Source: Cryphonectria parasitica EP155
Lineage: Eukaryota > Ascomycota > Sordariomycetes > Diaporthales > Cryphonectriaceae
Direction of reading: 5' to 3'
DNA length: 64,000 nucleotides
Assembly (NCBI RefSeq): GCF_011745365.1
Contig: NW_024468909.1
Location: 5,828,001-5,892,000 of the forward strand
Both the position numbers and the translations under genes were made by a program. Positions 11,101 through 23,269 of the stretch are shown piece after piece. The notes under the pieces were generated by a model. It ran no database searches and was not told where the DNA came from. It worked only from the letters and a program-made list of their open reading frames with translations. Position 1 is the first letter of the stretch; every line of letters begins with the position of its first letter.

Positions 11101-12411
11101 GTTGGTAGAACAACCGCTGAAGTGTGTAGGCGCTGTTGTTCATGCTCTCTTCCTCCTCGGTCGGGATCTCATACACAGCCTGCACACACACGATGGTCAG
11201 CAATGAGCTACCCACCACGAGTGAGCATGACAGACTCTCACCTTCCGGAACGCATTCGTGAAATAAAGAGATTGGAGGAGCGAGTTCAAGTAGCAGGTGG
11301 CGCCCTGATTCTTGAGCCCGACAAAACCTGTTTCTTTTTTTGAATCGTAATTGTTGAAATTATGCCATAGCACGCCGGTCTCGTCTTCCACGTGCCGGAC
11401 GTACACAGTGATATTGGCAAAATCATTTTCGATCATCGGTCGGTTCGAAGCATCCCACGCAGCATACATCCGCCGGTTCTCGAGGAATTTTGTGAAGCCC
11501 CAATCACTCTCCTCCTTGGTGAATCTGTGGTGAGCGCTGTGATGGGCGAAGATTGTGGGCTCGTTCGGGTTCCAAAGTACCAGAGCAAACTGCACGCAGC
11601 AGCTCCAGTCCTCGGGGATCTCGTTCGCTTCGAAGCCATGTTCCAGGTATATCGAGCATTGGTCAACGTTGTTACCAAAGGGGAAGAGCAATATCCGCCT
11701 GTACACTGACATTAGCTCGCGCACAGCTCAGATCCTGGGGATGGACATCGACCGTACCAAGGGAAACCAGCAGCCTGAAAGATAGGGCCGTGCTCTTTCT
11801 TATTCTGCGCGCGCCAGTTCTCAATCTCCCATGTGAAGACGGTGTCGGACAGGATCTTGGGCTCCTCGGCCAGGACCGGCAGAACAATCTCTTTCATGGC
11901 ATCATCTGTTGTGGGACATCAGCATCTCCTCCTCCACCACCTCCTCCTCCACAATTGTCATGCCACGCAGTGAGGACGTACAGTCGTCTGCCCTCATCAG
12001 ATCCTGCAGCTGTTCTGCCTCTGTTTCGAGATTATCTGGGTTGATGATGGTGAGATTATCCTTCTCGGCGCCGTTCTCGGTTGGCTCGACGATATGTTCC
12101 TCGGGGTCGACCATCATGTCGTTGGGGGAATGCATGTCTGGGTTGAAGGCCTCATCGTGCACATCCAAGTTAGCAATTTCGGCGCGCAAGAATTCCCAGA
12201 CATCGTCCAAAGGCGGTATAGAACTGCGGGTACATGGAGAGGAGGGAGGCAGCTGCACAGAGAGGGGAGGCGACGGTGTGGAGGGGGCCGTGTGGTCGAC
12301 GGGGCTTGAGGCTGTCGCCCTGGGTGTATGGAGGGACACCCAGCCCTGTTCAGGCGGACTGCTTCGGGTACGACGGGACCTCCTCCCGAACCTTGGAACA
12401 AGAAGAGGCAT
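8181..12411 (-). CDS. USP7/Ubp15-type ubiquitin C-terminal hydrolase
   Basis: Eight exons: (12411 or 12135)-11982, 11905-11758, 11698-11242, 11179-9429, 9364-8932, 8882-8559, 8501-8375, 8290-8181. Every join keeps frame. From the ATG at 12135 the protein is 1167 residues, the family norm; the first ATG of the open frame (12411) would give 1259 with a Ser/Pro-rich extension. Order: acidic N terminus, MATH domain (FTWEIENWR), USP catalytic core, then ubiquitin-like USP7-C domains. The Cys box GLKNQGATCYLNSLLQ puts the nucleophile near residue 236, and the His box is LVHSGDLNAGHYYAF. Both are intact, so an active enzyme is expected. Relatives are yeast Ubp15, S. pombe Ubp21/22 and human USP7, which remove ubiquitin from cell-cycle and peroxisomal or endosomal clients. 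The intron at 8291-8374 holds a 16-base poly-C (sense) run. The start codon is the only uncertain part. Confidence 0.93.
8337..8352 (-). repeat. Poly-C (sense) tract in the deubiquitinase last intron
   Basis: Sixteen G on the plus strand, C in the transcript, about 22 bases past the intron donor at 8374. Confidence 0.9.
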
Positions 12412-14039
12412 GATGGAGGAAAGGGAGAAGTCCAAGGCGTAGTAGAGATTGCTGGCAAGAAAACAACAACAAATATTTGGGCGAGATTGGTAGGGTGAGA
12501 CTATGGGATGGTGAAGGTGTCTCGGGTGGAGGGGTTACATGAGGGATAGGAGGAGTGGTGTTGATGCTTGAGGATTGACTTACCATCTTTGTGACAAGGA
12601 CCAAGACCTGCCCCTTTGTTAAGCCTCGAGGATGTAAATGAAGGGAAGGAGTGAATAGGTAGTTGTGGCTGTCTTGTCCTAGACAGTGTCAGGAGCAAAG
12701 CAGTGAAGCAGCTGCAATGGACGAGGTCTTGGTGGTGATAGGTGCCGGTCGAAAATTGAGGAGAAAGGGTTGCACGTTGGCCAAGCCCAGGAACACGCTG
12801 CAACAGGGCTGGAGAAGAGAAAGCAAGCGCGTGTTTTGGGCCAGCAGCTAAGACGTCACTGGCAAGGAATCAACAAAGGTTGACTCTGCTGTCCGTCAGA
12901 GACAAGCAGCAACAGCCAAGATGGAGAGATGAGGATCATAAGAAAATAAGTAGCATCACCAAGGTATATTCCTGAGATGTTGAAGTATAGATGTTGTTTT
13001 GGTGACCATGTGTGAAAGTTTGGGGACTCACCGTGCAAGAACTTGCAAGAAGTAATCACTAGAGAAAGAGAGAGCAGTTGTAGTGATTGCAGCCTACTAC
13101 TGTTTTGCTGAGCACCCTAAGAGAAAAGTCGCTGAAGTGTTCCCCCAGTGGGGGACCGACCGACTGAGGCGAAGCTCACTCCTCTCCCTCTCTGACCCCA
13201 ACTTACTTAAGCCTCAAGGCGTCATCCCTGTCACTGCCCCTCGATGATATGACGTTCACTTCTTGCTCTACTATGTAGACTAGAGTGGCACTACCTACCT
13301 GGCTTAGGAGTGAATGCAGCAGGTACTGGTACTATCCCCTGGATTTTGACTTCCTGATTCCGGGTCATCTCTCCCTGTCTGCTTTCTCCTGTGCAAGATG
13401 AAGTATACTAAAATAACACAATGTCTTGGTCATGAGCTTCCTCTCAATCCAATGCACTGAAACTAACCAGCATAGGTGGAGGAACTATGCCAACAAAAGG
13501 CCTTATTTTGGGTAAAAAGTGATTGGTGTTGGATGAATTGCAACCATTTCGCATGCACGTGGATTGGAAGGATAATGTTGGCAAATGAAGGAATTCATCA
13601 GCTAGGAAATTTGAGTGCTTTTGCCCTGTGCCTCTAAATTTCTGACTCTCCTGAAAGAAAAAATCCTGTGACTTCTGGGGGTAGGGCTTATTGAAATGCC
13701 CGTTTGACTGTAGTTTAGTACAGTGTTCAATACTTAAGATACTATGGTTTTGGTGGGGTAGCATTACCCCTTCCCATACTGAGCTCCCCACTTTTGAGCT
13801 GCAATGACTCTCAAAGGGGGGGGGGGTCGAACCACAAGCAAATGCATCACTCCTCGGCTTGGCTTGGGGTCCAAAGGGGCCTCGAACCTGCCACATGCAT
13901 ACAGCATTCCTTGTTCTGTCCATTCCCTGAAATCACAAATTCCCCTGGACAAATCCATACCTTTCATCGCATCTCACGAAATTAAAGGCACTCTCTGCTG
14001 TAACGGATCAGTCATTCATATGGCACCGGTGCCGGAAGA
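12412..14039. other. Divergent region between deubiquitinase and PDK-type kinase
   Basis: About 1.6 kb of shared upstream DNA (1.9 kb if the deubiquitinase starts at 12135). It contains an 11-base poly-G run at 13816-13826. A 159-codon minus ORF (13923-13444) starts with ATG but is Ser/His/Pro-rich and matches nothing I know. Confidence 0.5.
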
Positions 14040-15657
14040 ATGTCACGATCGGTGGGCCCAAGGGCATCAGACATGATGAGCCTGGGCGCGAGGACGAGAC
14101 TGCATATCCAAGATCCAGCCCTTGGTCTGCTGTATCTGGCCTCGAGGCCTTCTGGAAATTCTCCACGGCCACACTTGCGGCGACACGAGCAAACACGTGG
14201 GGTGCATCACAGGTGGAGGGCCGTATCCATTCTAGATGAGTATGTTTCTGTCTTTTGCGTAGGTCTCGTGGGTGTGTGCGTAGCACTCTCTGACTTCCTG
14301 CCTGAGATAGCTGGGTGAGCAAAGAGGCCAGGCCCATCAGCTTGCGCCAGCTCATGGTGTTCGGGCGCTCTCTGAACGAGCAGAGGCTCATTAGTTCCGC
14401 CAACTATGTGAGAACAGAACTGCCGAGGAGGTACGTTGTCGCGCGCAGGAACACTTGTTGCAGGGCGCCTTTTTTGCTGACCAGGCCCGGTCTCAAGGCT
14501 TGCCCATCGCATCCGAGACATGCAGACGCTGCCATACTGTGTCGTGGCGAACGAGCATTTCAATGATGTCTATGAGCTGTACTATGAGGCTTTCGACAAG
14601 TTCAGGAGGGTACCCGAGGTCCGGACCCTCGAGGACAACGACGCCTTCTGCGAGGTCCTTAGTGACATGCTGAAAAAGCATCTGTCCGTGATTCCAAGAC
14701 TAGCTAACGGTATTCTCGAGACAAGTGCGGATGGCATGCTCCCAGCTAATGAGTTGGATGGGTTCATGAATGCCATCCTGCGATCAGTAAGTACAATAAC
14801 CAGATTTTTGCAGGACAATTTCTGACAATACACAGCGGATCTCCCGCCGAGTCATAGCAGAACAACACCTCTCACTTACAGAGACTTTTCATTCGCCCAC
14901 ATTTACGCCCGGCGTGAAAGTACAGGACACCGACTTCATCGGCAAGGTCTTCTTGAAATGTAACGCCGCAGACACTGTCCAGCGTTGTGGACGCGCCGTC
15001 CTCGAGCTCGCCAGATCTGCGTATGGAGAAGACGTAGTACTCCCGGAGATCAAGTTATCGGGCCATCTAGATGCCAATTTCCCGTTCATCCTCAGTCACA
15101 TGGAGTACATCACCGGTGAGCTGCTGCGCAACTCCGTTCAGGGTGTCATTGAAAGACAGCTGCAAGAGGGTGCAGGGAAGTCGAAACCGCCGCCAATAGA
15201 GGTCACCATCTGCGAGTCCTCAAAACACGTCGTGATCCGCGTCTCCGACCAGGGCGGCGGCATCCCGCGGGACGTCCTGCCATACCTATGGTCATTCTGC
15301 AAGGGCCCACACAGCCAGCGGATCCTCTCGAACCTGACCCAAGTGCCCATGATGGCCGCCACGCTCCAGGAGGTCCGCGTCGACGAGCCCCCGGAGAGCG
15401 ACCAGAGCAGCGAGAGGACGAGGCGGAGGCGGCCGAGCACCAGCTATGTGAGCTCACTGTCATCCCTGACCAGCAGGCCGCCCAACTTGAGGTTGGGCAT
15501 GGGGTTACCACTCAGTAGGATATATGCCGAGTACTGGGCAGGGACTTTGGAATTACAGAGTCTTTGGGGCTATGGCGTCGATGTATTTTTCCAGGTATCC
15601 AAGTTGGGCAACAAGAACGAGCAGCTGCTGACGAGGGCCATGATGGATGCCGTGTAA
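14040..15657 (+). CDS. Mitochondrial PDK/BCKDK-family protein kinase
   Basis: Four exons: 14040-14239, 14311-14430, 14498-14786 and 14836-15657, about 476 residues. An Arg-rich presequence leads into the BCDHK N-terminal four-helix domain (EARPISLRQLMVFGR, YVRTELP, LAHRIRDMQTLPY, ANEHFNDVYELYYEAF). The GHKL ATPase domain carries the N box (ELLRNS), G1 box (DQGGGIP) and G2 box (LGMGLPLSR). These kinases phosphorylate Ser on the E1 subunit of pyruvate or branched-chain 2-oxoacid dehydrogenase and switch it off in the matrix. The ELR-type N box and the DDWVSKEARPISLRQ entry resemble the fungal Pkp2 type more than Pkp1. An Arg/Ser/Asp-rich insert of about 30 residues sits in the ATP-lid region before G2. 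Exon 1 rests on frame and a GTATGT donor; M12/M13 at 14073/14076 are alternative starts. Confidence 0.88.
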
Positions 15658-16276
15658 GGGACAGGAGTTGGCGCATTTCCCGAGTGACGAGCGTGTGTAT
15701 ATAGACATGTCAGCTACGCCTCGATGACGGGTCGGGCGCAGGAGCTGGTAATCAAGGAGGCGGTATTTTGCATCTTAACACAGGTCCGGGTGCATTTTCA
15801 ACCGCTTAGGGTAAATTCACACTCAAGACACGTTTCGAAGGCGGATCAGCCATCCTCATTAATTGGTATCATGAAAGTGACAGAAGATTACATGGTTACT
15901 GTAAAAATAAGGTAAGAGAGGCCTCGCAAATAATGGTCCTCGAGTGGAAGCAAAACGGTAGACCAGTAGGCATCGGCTGTCCCACGTCGATTAGGACTTC
16001 CGTGTTCTCACCCGCTCGAAAATAATAAGAAAGCGACAAAGTGTCGGATGAATCTCCATGGCTTGCCCACACTACTGACCGAGACGCAGACTCGACAGCT
16101 GCAAGCAGGGTCCAAAGGCATATCCCAAATGGCTCGCAGCCCTCTTTTGATAGAAAAACCTCTTTTGTGTGTGTGATGCCCACCTGCCGGGGCAATCATG
16201 GACTCCGGATCGGAATGAGCGAACCGGCTCTCAAGATGCTGACGCTGGATAGGTCCTAAGCGGTCACCTCGTGGCC
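15658..16276. other. Convergent 3' region
   Basis: 619 bases between the ends of the kinase and septin genes. No coding evidence. Confidence 0.5.
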
Positions 16277-17767
16277 CTAACGACGACCGTGGCTGCGGAC
16301 GGCAGTGCCCTGCATCTGCTCCAATTCCTGCTCGAGGGACTTGATCTGTGCATGAGTCTGCTCCAGATCCTTGTTAAGACGGTCGCGCTCGGCAATGAGC
16401 TTCTGCTCCCACTGTCTGAAACGCTGCTCCTCGATCTTGACCTGCTCGGTGAACCGCTTCCGGAGGGCCTCCTCTTCCTCCTTGTACTTGGGGTTGTCCA
16501 GCTTGCGCGGACGCGCCTCGCCGAACTTGCGGGTTTCCATCTGTTGTGCACGGTAGGCCTCGTAGTGCAGCTCCTCCGTGGTGTGGATAAGGTCGAGCAT
16601 GTGGGTGCGGATGAGGATGGAACGCAGCTTCTTGAAATCGCAGTGCTCCTCGTTCTCGACCTCGGCAACACCCCACGAGTATTGACGGCCCTTCACGATA
16701 CGGCCATCGCCGGTCTTGACGTCCTTCTCGGAGCCGATGACGGCAAATGGCATGGCAGCCATCAGGCTGCGCGCGTGCTGAGCAGCCGCCTCATCGTCCT
16801 CCTCGACCGGGGGCTGGTAGATCTTGATGCTCTGGGCCTCGATGACAGCGCGGATCTGATCAAGAAGTCAGCAAGCAGCCAATACCTAAACTGTGGGGGT
16901 GAAGGGTAGGGCCTTTGTCCTCAACGTACACGCTGCTTGAACTTGGCGAGGTCGCCAGGGCTAAGGGTATCAGCCTTAGCAATGACGGGAATCAAGTTGA
17001 CGCGAGAGCAAAGACGCTTCATGACCTCAATATCGAGAGGCTTCAGAGTATGGCCTGTAGGCCGGATGAAGTACAGGCAGGCGTGGACACGGAGGTCGAT
17101 CTTGTCATTTCGGCGGGGCTGCTGCTCCTGGAGCATGTAGGATTCGTGCTGGTCGTCGAGGAACTCGATGATGGGCATCCACGAATCTCTGTTGTTGACA
17201 TAGTCACCGAAGCCGGGAGTGTCGATGACGGTCAGGCGGACTACAAAGGGTCAGTTGATTGCTTTCTTGTCGTGATACGGCAATTCTTCCCCCCTTGTTC
17301 CTTTTATGTGCGACGTACCCTTGAAGAACTTCTCTTCCAGCTCAGCCTTTGTGATCTCGATCTCGACGGTCTTGTCGACCTGCTTCTGGTGCCTGCGCTT
17401 GTGATCGGCATAGTTCTTGATGGTCGTGGAGAAGAGGGTGTTGATGAAGGTCGTCTTTCCGAGACCGCTCTCGCCGGCAACCTGTTGTGCTGGTCAGGAC
17501 TCGTGACGCCCTAGTCGATGGGTTCAAACGCCGCCTGGCCAACTTACCATAATAGTGAAGGCTGCACCCCTCTTGGCCACGATCTTGTGCCTCTGGTTAG
17601 GCAGCTATACGGTTTGTGAGTCAGCATAATATTGATCCATGGGGCAGCTGAGAGTTCTCGAAGGCTGAGCTTCCAGGCTTCGCGATTTCGATGGGAAAGG
17701 GCGGAGACGTGCTCCCGGAGCTGCATACATTGGCAATGCCGATCGGACTGGCGCTGTTCTCAGCCAT
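16277..17767 (-). CDS. CDC12: Septin Cdc12
   Basis: Five exons: 17767-17729, 17604-17548, 17481-17319, 17240-16930 and 16855-16277, giving 382 residues. The start reads SPIGIANLPNQRHKIV, the polybasic and alpha-0 region of septins. The GTPase domain has G1 GESGLGKTT (residues 35-43), G3 DTPGFGD and G4 AKAD, plus the septin unique element with SWGVAEVEN. The C terminus is a coiled coil (RFRQWEQKLIAERDRLNKDLEQ). LPNQRHKIV, DDQHESYM-QEQQP and FTEQVK-EEQRFRQWEQ match the Cdc12 group rather than Cdc3, Cdc10 or Cdc11. Cdc12 assembles with other septins into rods and rings at septa, hyphal tips and branch points. The five-exon pattern, with exon 1 coding only 13 residues, is easy to mis-annotate. 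Confidence 0.93.
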
Positions 17768-18356
17768 TTTTGTGCGTATTGGGAGGTAAGGCGGATGCTG
17801 TAGATGGTCCAATTGATGATGTTTTGTTGTTGGTGGTTAGCACCAGGATGGAGCTTCGTCTTGTACAGGTGGAAATCGGAAGTTGTCTCAGCAACTGGGA
17901 CTGGAAGGAAGGGGCGGTTCTTGTTGTCGATTGACAATTTGGCGGGAAAAGGTACGCGCAGATGGTCCAATTTCCTGACCACTGTTGGAAGAAAAGGGGT
18001 CACCGGCAGTCCCCAGCAGTACCTTGTCGACGTGGACCGTGGGCGTGGTCCCTTGCAGGGGGGAGGTCTCTGTACTAACCCTCTGTTTGTGGAGTCTTGA
18101 CGCACAGACCAAGTTGAAGAGTGAAAAGCCAGCACTATCTCATAGTACGAGAACTTCCCTATACAGCCCCCCTCTACTGCATGTACTCCCTGGTTGGGAT
18201 GACTCGTTGTATCTTTTGCTTGTGTACCATAGTAAATTCTACCTGCTTTTGTCTCTGCTTTCCCCAGATAAGATAAGGCCCATTAAATTTCTAGAATTTC
18301 CATCTTCAGAATCTCAACGAGTGTTCTTGCTCGACAGGCATGGACATTTCTCAAAG
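17768..18356. promoter_or_regulatory. Bidirectional promoter region CDC12/PWP2
   Basis: 589 bases separate the two divergent start codons. I did not identify a specific factor site. Confidence 0.5.
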
Positions 18357-21129
18357 ATGAAGACTGATTTCAAGTTCTCTAATCTTCTTGGAACTGTCTA
18401 TAGCAGGGGCAATCTCCTGTTCAACCCAGATGGTACTCATCTCTACTCTCCGGTAGGGAACAGGGTGACTGTTTTCGACCTGGTCAAGTATGCGACATTG
18501 CGACGATCCTAACAACTCTGGGACAGACTTGCTGACCGTCAATGGCTATAGTAACAAATCATACACCCTCCCATTTGCCCACAGAACGAATATCGCGAGG
18601 ATAGGCCTTACGCCACAGGGCAACCTCCTCCTCACAATCGACGAGGATGGGCAGGCCATCTTAACCAACGTCAACCGTCGGATCGGCGTATACCACTTTT
18701 CCTTCAAGGCCGCTGTCACCGCTCTCTCGTTTTCCCCGTCCGGTCGCTACTTCGCCGTCGGTCTGGGCCGCAAGATTGAGGTATGGCATGTGCCGTCCAC
18801 GCCCGACACCAATCCTGAAGGGGAGCTTGAGTTTGCGCCCTTCGTGAAATACCACACACATACCGGTCATTACGACGACGTACGGCATATAGAATGGTCG
18901 AGCGATTCAAGGTTCTTTCTCACTGCGTCCAAGGACTTGACAGCAAGAATATGGAGCTTGACCGCCGAGGAGGGTTTCATACCGACAGTCTTGTCAGGAC
19001 ACAGACAGGCCGTCGTTGGCGCGTACTTCTCGAAAGACCAGGAGGCAATCTATACCGTCAGCAAGGACGGTGCCGTTTTTGAGTGGAGATATGTCGGTCC
19101 CAAGCGCAAGGACGACGAGATGGACGAGGATGAGGAAGAAGACGAGACGAAGCTGCGCTGGCGAATCGTGAACAAGCATTACTTCATGCAGAACAATGCT
19201 CATGTCAAATGCGCCGCGTATCATGCCGACTCGAATCTCCTCGTCGCCGGGTTCTCCAATGGTATCTTCGGCCTGTACGAGATGCCCGATTTCAACCAAA
19301 TCCACACTCTCAGCATATCACAAAACGACATCGATTTTGTCACGGTGAACAAGAGCGGTGAATGGTTGGCATTTGGTGCTTCGAAACTTGGCCAACTGCT
19401 CGTCTGGGAGTGGCAGTCGGAATCATACATACTGAAGCAGCAGGGTCATTTTGATTCGATGAACTCGCTGGTGTACTCACCCGACGGGCAGCGGATCATT
19501 ACGACAGCCGACGATGGCAAGATCAAGGTCTGGGACATCGAGTCGGGTTTCTGCATCGTGACCTTTACGGAGCACACTAGCGGCGTCACAGCTTGCGAGT
19601 TCGCAAAAAAGGGCAACGTGCTTTTCACATCAAGCTTGGACGGCTCAATACGAGCGTGGGACCTGATTAGGTATCGAAATTTTAGGACGTTCACGGCACC
19701 CACGAGGCTTTCATGGTCATGTATGGCCGTGGACCCGAGCGGAGAAGTGGTTGCCGCAGGATCCCTCGACTCCTTTGACATTCACATCTGGTCTGTGCAA
19801 ACAGGTCAGCTCTTGGATCAGCTGGCCGGTCACGAAGGACCTGTGTCGTCTCTCGCTTTTGCGCCAAACGGCAGCCTCCTGGTCAGCGGAAGCTGGGATC
19901 GCACCGCAAGGGTATGGTCCGTCTTCGACAGGACACAGACGAGTGAGCCTCTGCAATTACAAGCAGATGTTCTCGACATCGCCGTGAGGCCCGATTCAAC
20001 ACAACTGGCCATCTCAACGCTGGATGGACAATTGACTTTCTGGTCCTTGTCAGATGCGGAGCAGGTTGCCGGCCTAGACGGGCGGAGAGACGCCTCTGGG
20101 GGGCGCAAGATTGGTGACAGGAGAACAGCAGCAAACGTCGCAGGAACCAAGAGCTACAACAGCATCCGGTACAGCACGGACGGTAGCTGTTTACTTGCGG
20201 CCGGTAACAGCAAGTACGTCTGTCTGTACTCAGTGACAACGATGGTTCTTCTGAAGAAGTTCACCGTTAGCGTCAACTTATCGTTGTCAGGGACACAAGA
20301 ATTCCTCAACAGCAAGCGTCTTACTGAGGCTGGCCCGGATGGTGAGCTTGACACGCAAGGAGAGGCTTCCGATCGGGAAGATCGTATCGACAAGTCCCTC
20401 CCGGGCTCCAAGCGAGGAGATCCATCTGCAAGGAAAAATCTGGCAGAAGTGCGCGTATCGGGCGTGGCCTTCTCGCCCGCCGGCACTGCCTTCTGCGCTG
20501 CTTCAACTGAGGGTCTTCTGATCTACAGCCTCGACAATACTCTCCAGTTCGACCCCTTCGATCTGAACATCGAGATTACCCCCGCGGCCACCCTGGCAGT
20601 GCTAGAAGACGAGAAGGATTATCTCAAGGCTCTGGTCATGGCTTTCCGCCTCAACGAGGCCGGCCTGATCAAGCGGGTCTTCCAGAAAGTGCCATATCAG
20701 GATATTCCCTTGGTCGTGGGGGAGATGCCTGTCGTCTATGTTCCAAGACTGCTCCGCTTCGTGGCTGCCCAGACAGAACAGTCACCACACATCGAATTCT
20801 GTCTTCTCTGGATCAAGGCTCTCGTCGACAAGCACGGCGCCTGGCTGACGGCCAACAGGGGCAAGGTCGATATCGAGCTGCGCGTGGTGGCGAGGGCGAT
20901 CACGAGGATGAGGGATGAGATTCGGAAGCTGGCTGATGAGAATGTGTACATGGTAGACTACCTCCTTGGTCAGGCTGGGAACAAACCTAATTTACAAAAC
21001 GAAAAGTCACTCGGTTGGTCCTCTGCGGGAGACGAGGACGGCCAGAAGCTACTCGCTGCAGAAGGAGGTCTGGGCATGGCAGATCTTGTCCAGGAAGAGG
21101 AGTCTGAGGAAGAGTGGATTGGTCTGTAG
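18357..21129 (+). CDS. PWP2: Pwp2/Utp1, U3 snoRNP WD-repeat protein
   Basis: Two exons, 18357-18487 and 18552-21129, give 902 residues, the usual Pwp2 length. The N terminus (MKTDFKFSNLLGTVYSRGN) is diagnostic. The first two-thirds hold two tandem WD40 propellers; examples are VWDIESGFCIVTFTEHTSGV and ARVWSVFDRTQTSEPL. An acidic insert (DDEMDEDEEEDET) lies between blades, and the C-terminal Utp12/Pwp2 helical domain begins around FDPFDLNIEITP. Pwp2 is in the UTP-B subcomplex of the small-subunit processome and is needed for early 18S rRNA cleavages in the nucleolus. The 64-base intron after residue 43 uses a GTATGC donor. The downstream ATG at 18490 lies in intron 1, so it is not the start. 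Confidence 0.95.
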
Positions 21130-21304
21130 TGAAAGATGATGCATAGACCGTCAAAAGCCCGCGCAAATATCAGATAGAGGTCCTTGATACCCTCCAAACT
21201 ACACTTTGTTCCATGCAGACCGGAATACCCAAGCCTAATGCATGCACTTGCCCAAGTTCGAGATGTCCCGATGCGGAAGTCTTCCAGGGAAAACCGAGCT
21301 AAAA

Positions 21305-23170
21305 CTACAATTTGAACTTGTTCGGAATATCCTGCCACGCATGTTAGTCAGTACAGTACGTGACGCTCAAAACAGCAGGGTTTCCTAGTCGTAGTCAACA
21401 CGGTAGCACTCACGCTCCAAGCCTCCTCGAGACCTGTCGTCCGCACCCACGTCTCCCCAGGCGCCTCCACGGAGTCAGCAATTAGGTGATGTACTTTCAT
21501 CCACAAGTCATCCCCCTTGATCACCATCCACTCCCGGTCCTCGTACTTCTTTGTTGTCTCCTGGCAGATGACGGCCGCACGCCCCAGCTTGATGGCGTGT
21601 CCGTCGTCTTCAACGAAGTTGTGCAGTCGAGACATGATGTCTACAGACAGGGCTGGGGTCAGTGCCTGAGGTACCCTATGTTTGGTAGATCTTTTGCTTC
21701 CTTTCTCTTTCTTTCTGGTTTGAAAAGTATTGGGAGGGGAGGGGGATGAAAAGAGCACCAAGAAACTCACCTGCCACCGAGGACTTATCAGTCTTCTTGG
21801 GCTGATATGCCTTGAGGTCATCCAGCGAGAGTTCAGGGACGCCCCGTGCAGCGTACTGGATAAGATCGTACCGGATCTTCCACTCGAGAAGGCGGGCTTT
21901 TACCTCGACTGGAATCGAAGGTTGAGCGTTGATGGTCAGGAAGATTGGGGCAGAGTTGACGTGATGGCTAGGTTTCCCCCCATGTGTAAGTATGTATGTG
22001 CTGATAGCAGTCCCGACGTCTTCTGAAAAAGGGTGGGATTGTTTTGGGGCTGTCAACTTACATCAGGAAGAAGTCAAACTTGTTAACCTTGTTCGCATGG
22101 AAACTGGCCGCCGCGGCTGTATACAAGCTCGCATCAAACATCTCAGCCGTCCTCTCGTCCAGGTCCTCAGGCCTGACCTTGACCTTGCTGATGATCCTCG
22201 TCATCTCCTCGGGCGCCCTCTTGAGCACCCCATCCCGGACCTTGTTATCATCCGCCATCCTCACCGAGTCCCGCAGCTTCGCGTCCGCCCGCACCTCCTC
22301 AAGCAGCGCCACGATGCGCGGCATGTGTCCTTTCTCCCCTTTCTTCCCGTACGCCGCATCAGCCCTCTTCTCAGCCTCCAGCAGGACCTCTTTGAAATTC
22401 GGCTGGTGCACACAAGCCTGCGCCAGAGCCTCGGCCACAATCGCCGGCTGCGCCCACTCCATGCCGAACATGAGCTGGATTAGCGGGTGCAGGAACCCTG
22501 CGTACAGCCGGACCAGCAGGTCGTCCGCTGCCTCGGTCCCCGCCAGCGCGTACTTGGACAGCACAGCCTGCCACCCGTTGCCCTCCCTGGCGTCTATCTC
22601 GCGCTGGAAGAAGGCCAGGAAATCTGGATAGTGCTGTTCTCGGCCGAGATAGCGCTGGGCGTGGTCCCAGTTCTGGAGGTCCGTGACAACATCGCTGTGG
22701 AGGGGCTCTGTGGGACGCTGGTAGATGGTATTGTGGTCGTAGCCCTTCTGTAGGACGGTGGAAGAAGCGCCTGTGCCGAAGAGGGATAGGACCTGATGGA
22801 CGAGCTAGAGGAGGAAGGAAGGAAAGGGGAAGGGAAGAACCGTGTTAGAGACTCCTAACCCTAGCATACAGGGCTGAAGGGAAGGAAAGAAGGGGGGGGG
22901 GGGGGGACTTTGCTTTGTGGTCTACGTACATGGTTATGAAATCCCATTTGGTTGAAGAAGACATGGTGTGTCTGAAGCATATTTCGTATGTTAGTCGCCA
23001 ATGTTTTAGTGCCGCATATGAGGAGATACTTCTCAATAATGAGAGGTTCCACTTGCCTCGAGATCATGTTGGAGGAGCTCAGAGGCCTTTTTGGCCGACT
23101 CGTCCGTCTGCTTGACCTTCCAGAGACCCGTTTGCTGGGGGTCAACCTGAATCTTCTGGGTTGTCGCCAT
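21305..23170 (-). CDS. Questin-oxidase-like (HypA/AflY-type) protein
   Basis: Six exons: 23170-23057, 22971-22930, 22804-22062, 21967-21771, 21640-21414 and 21331-21305, giving 449 residues in continuous frame. The family (questin oxidase-like, including AflY, MdpL and GedK) is recognised by the N-terminal KHHVFFN-like/GFHNH motif spanning exons 2 and 3, HNTIYQRP, the Trp-rich YPDFLAFFQREID region and a His-rich middle (FLHPLIQLMFG). Known members open anthraquinone rings in a Baeyer-Villiger-like step, but many copies occur outside metabolite clusters, and no other biosynthetic gene is near this one, so the substrate is unknown. Intron 1 appears to be of GC-AG type (donor GCAAGT at 23056). 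Exon 2 (14 codons) and exon 6 (8 codons plus stop) are very short. Intron 2 holds a 15-base poly-C run in sense. Confidence 0.87.
22892..22906 (-). repeat. Poly-C (sense) tract in intron 2 of the questin-oxidase-like gene
   Basis: Fifteen G on the plus strand, starting 23 bases past the donor in transcript direction. Confidence 0.9.
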
Positions 23171-23269
23171 GGTAATGCTACGCCTGAACAAATAATGTGC
23201 CGTGAGGTCTGCCTTGGGGACTATTCTTCTACCAACTGTCGCGCGTAACATTCGAGTATTACCACCACA

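Noticed and set aside
13444..13923. 159-codon minus ORF with ATG
   Set aside because: Composition is like non-coding DNA and there is no family match; possibly repeat-derived, but no terminal repeats were seen.
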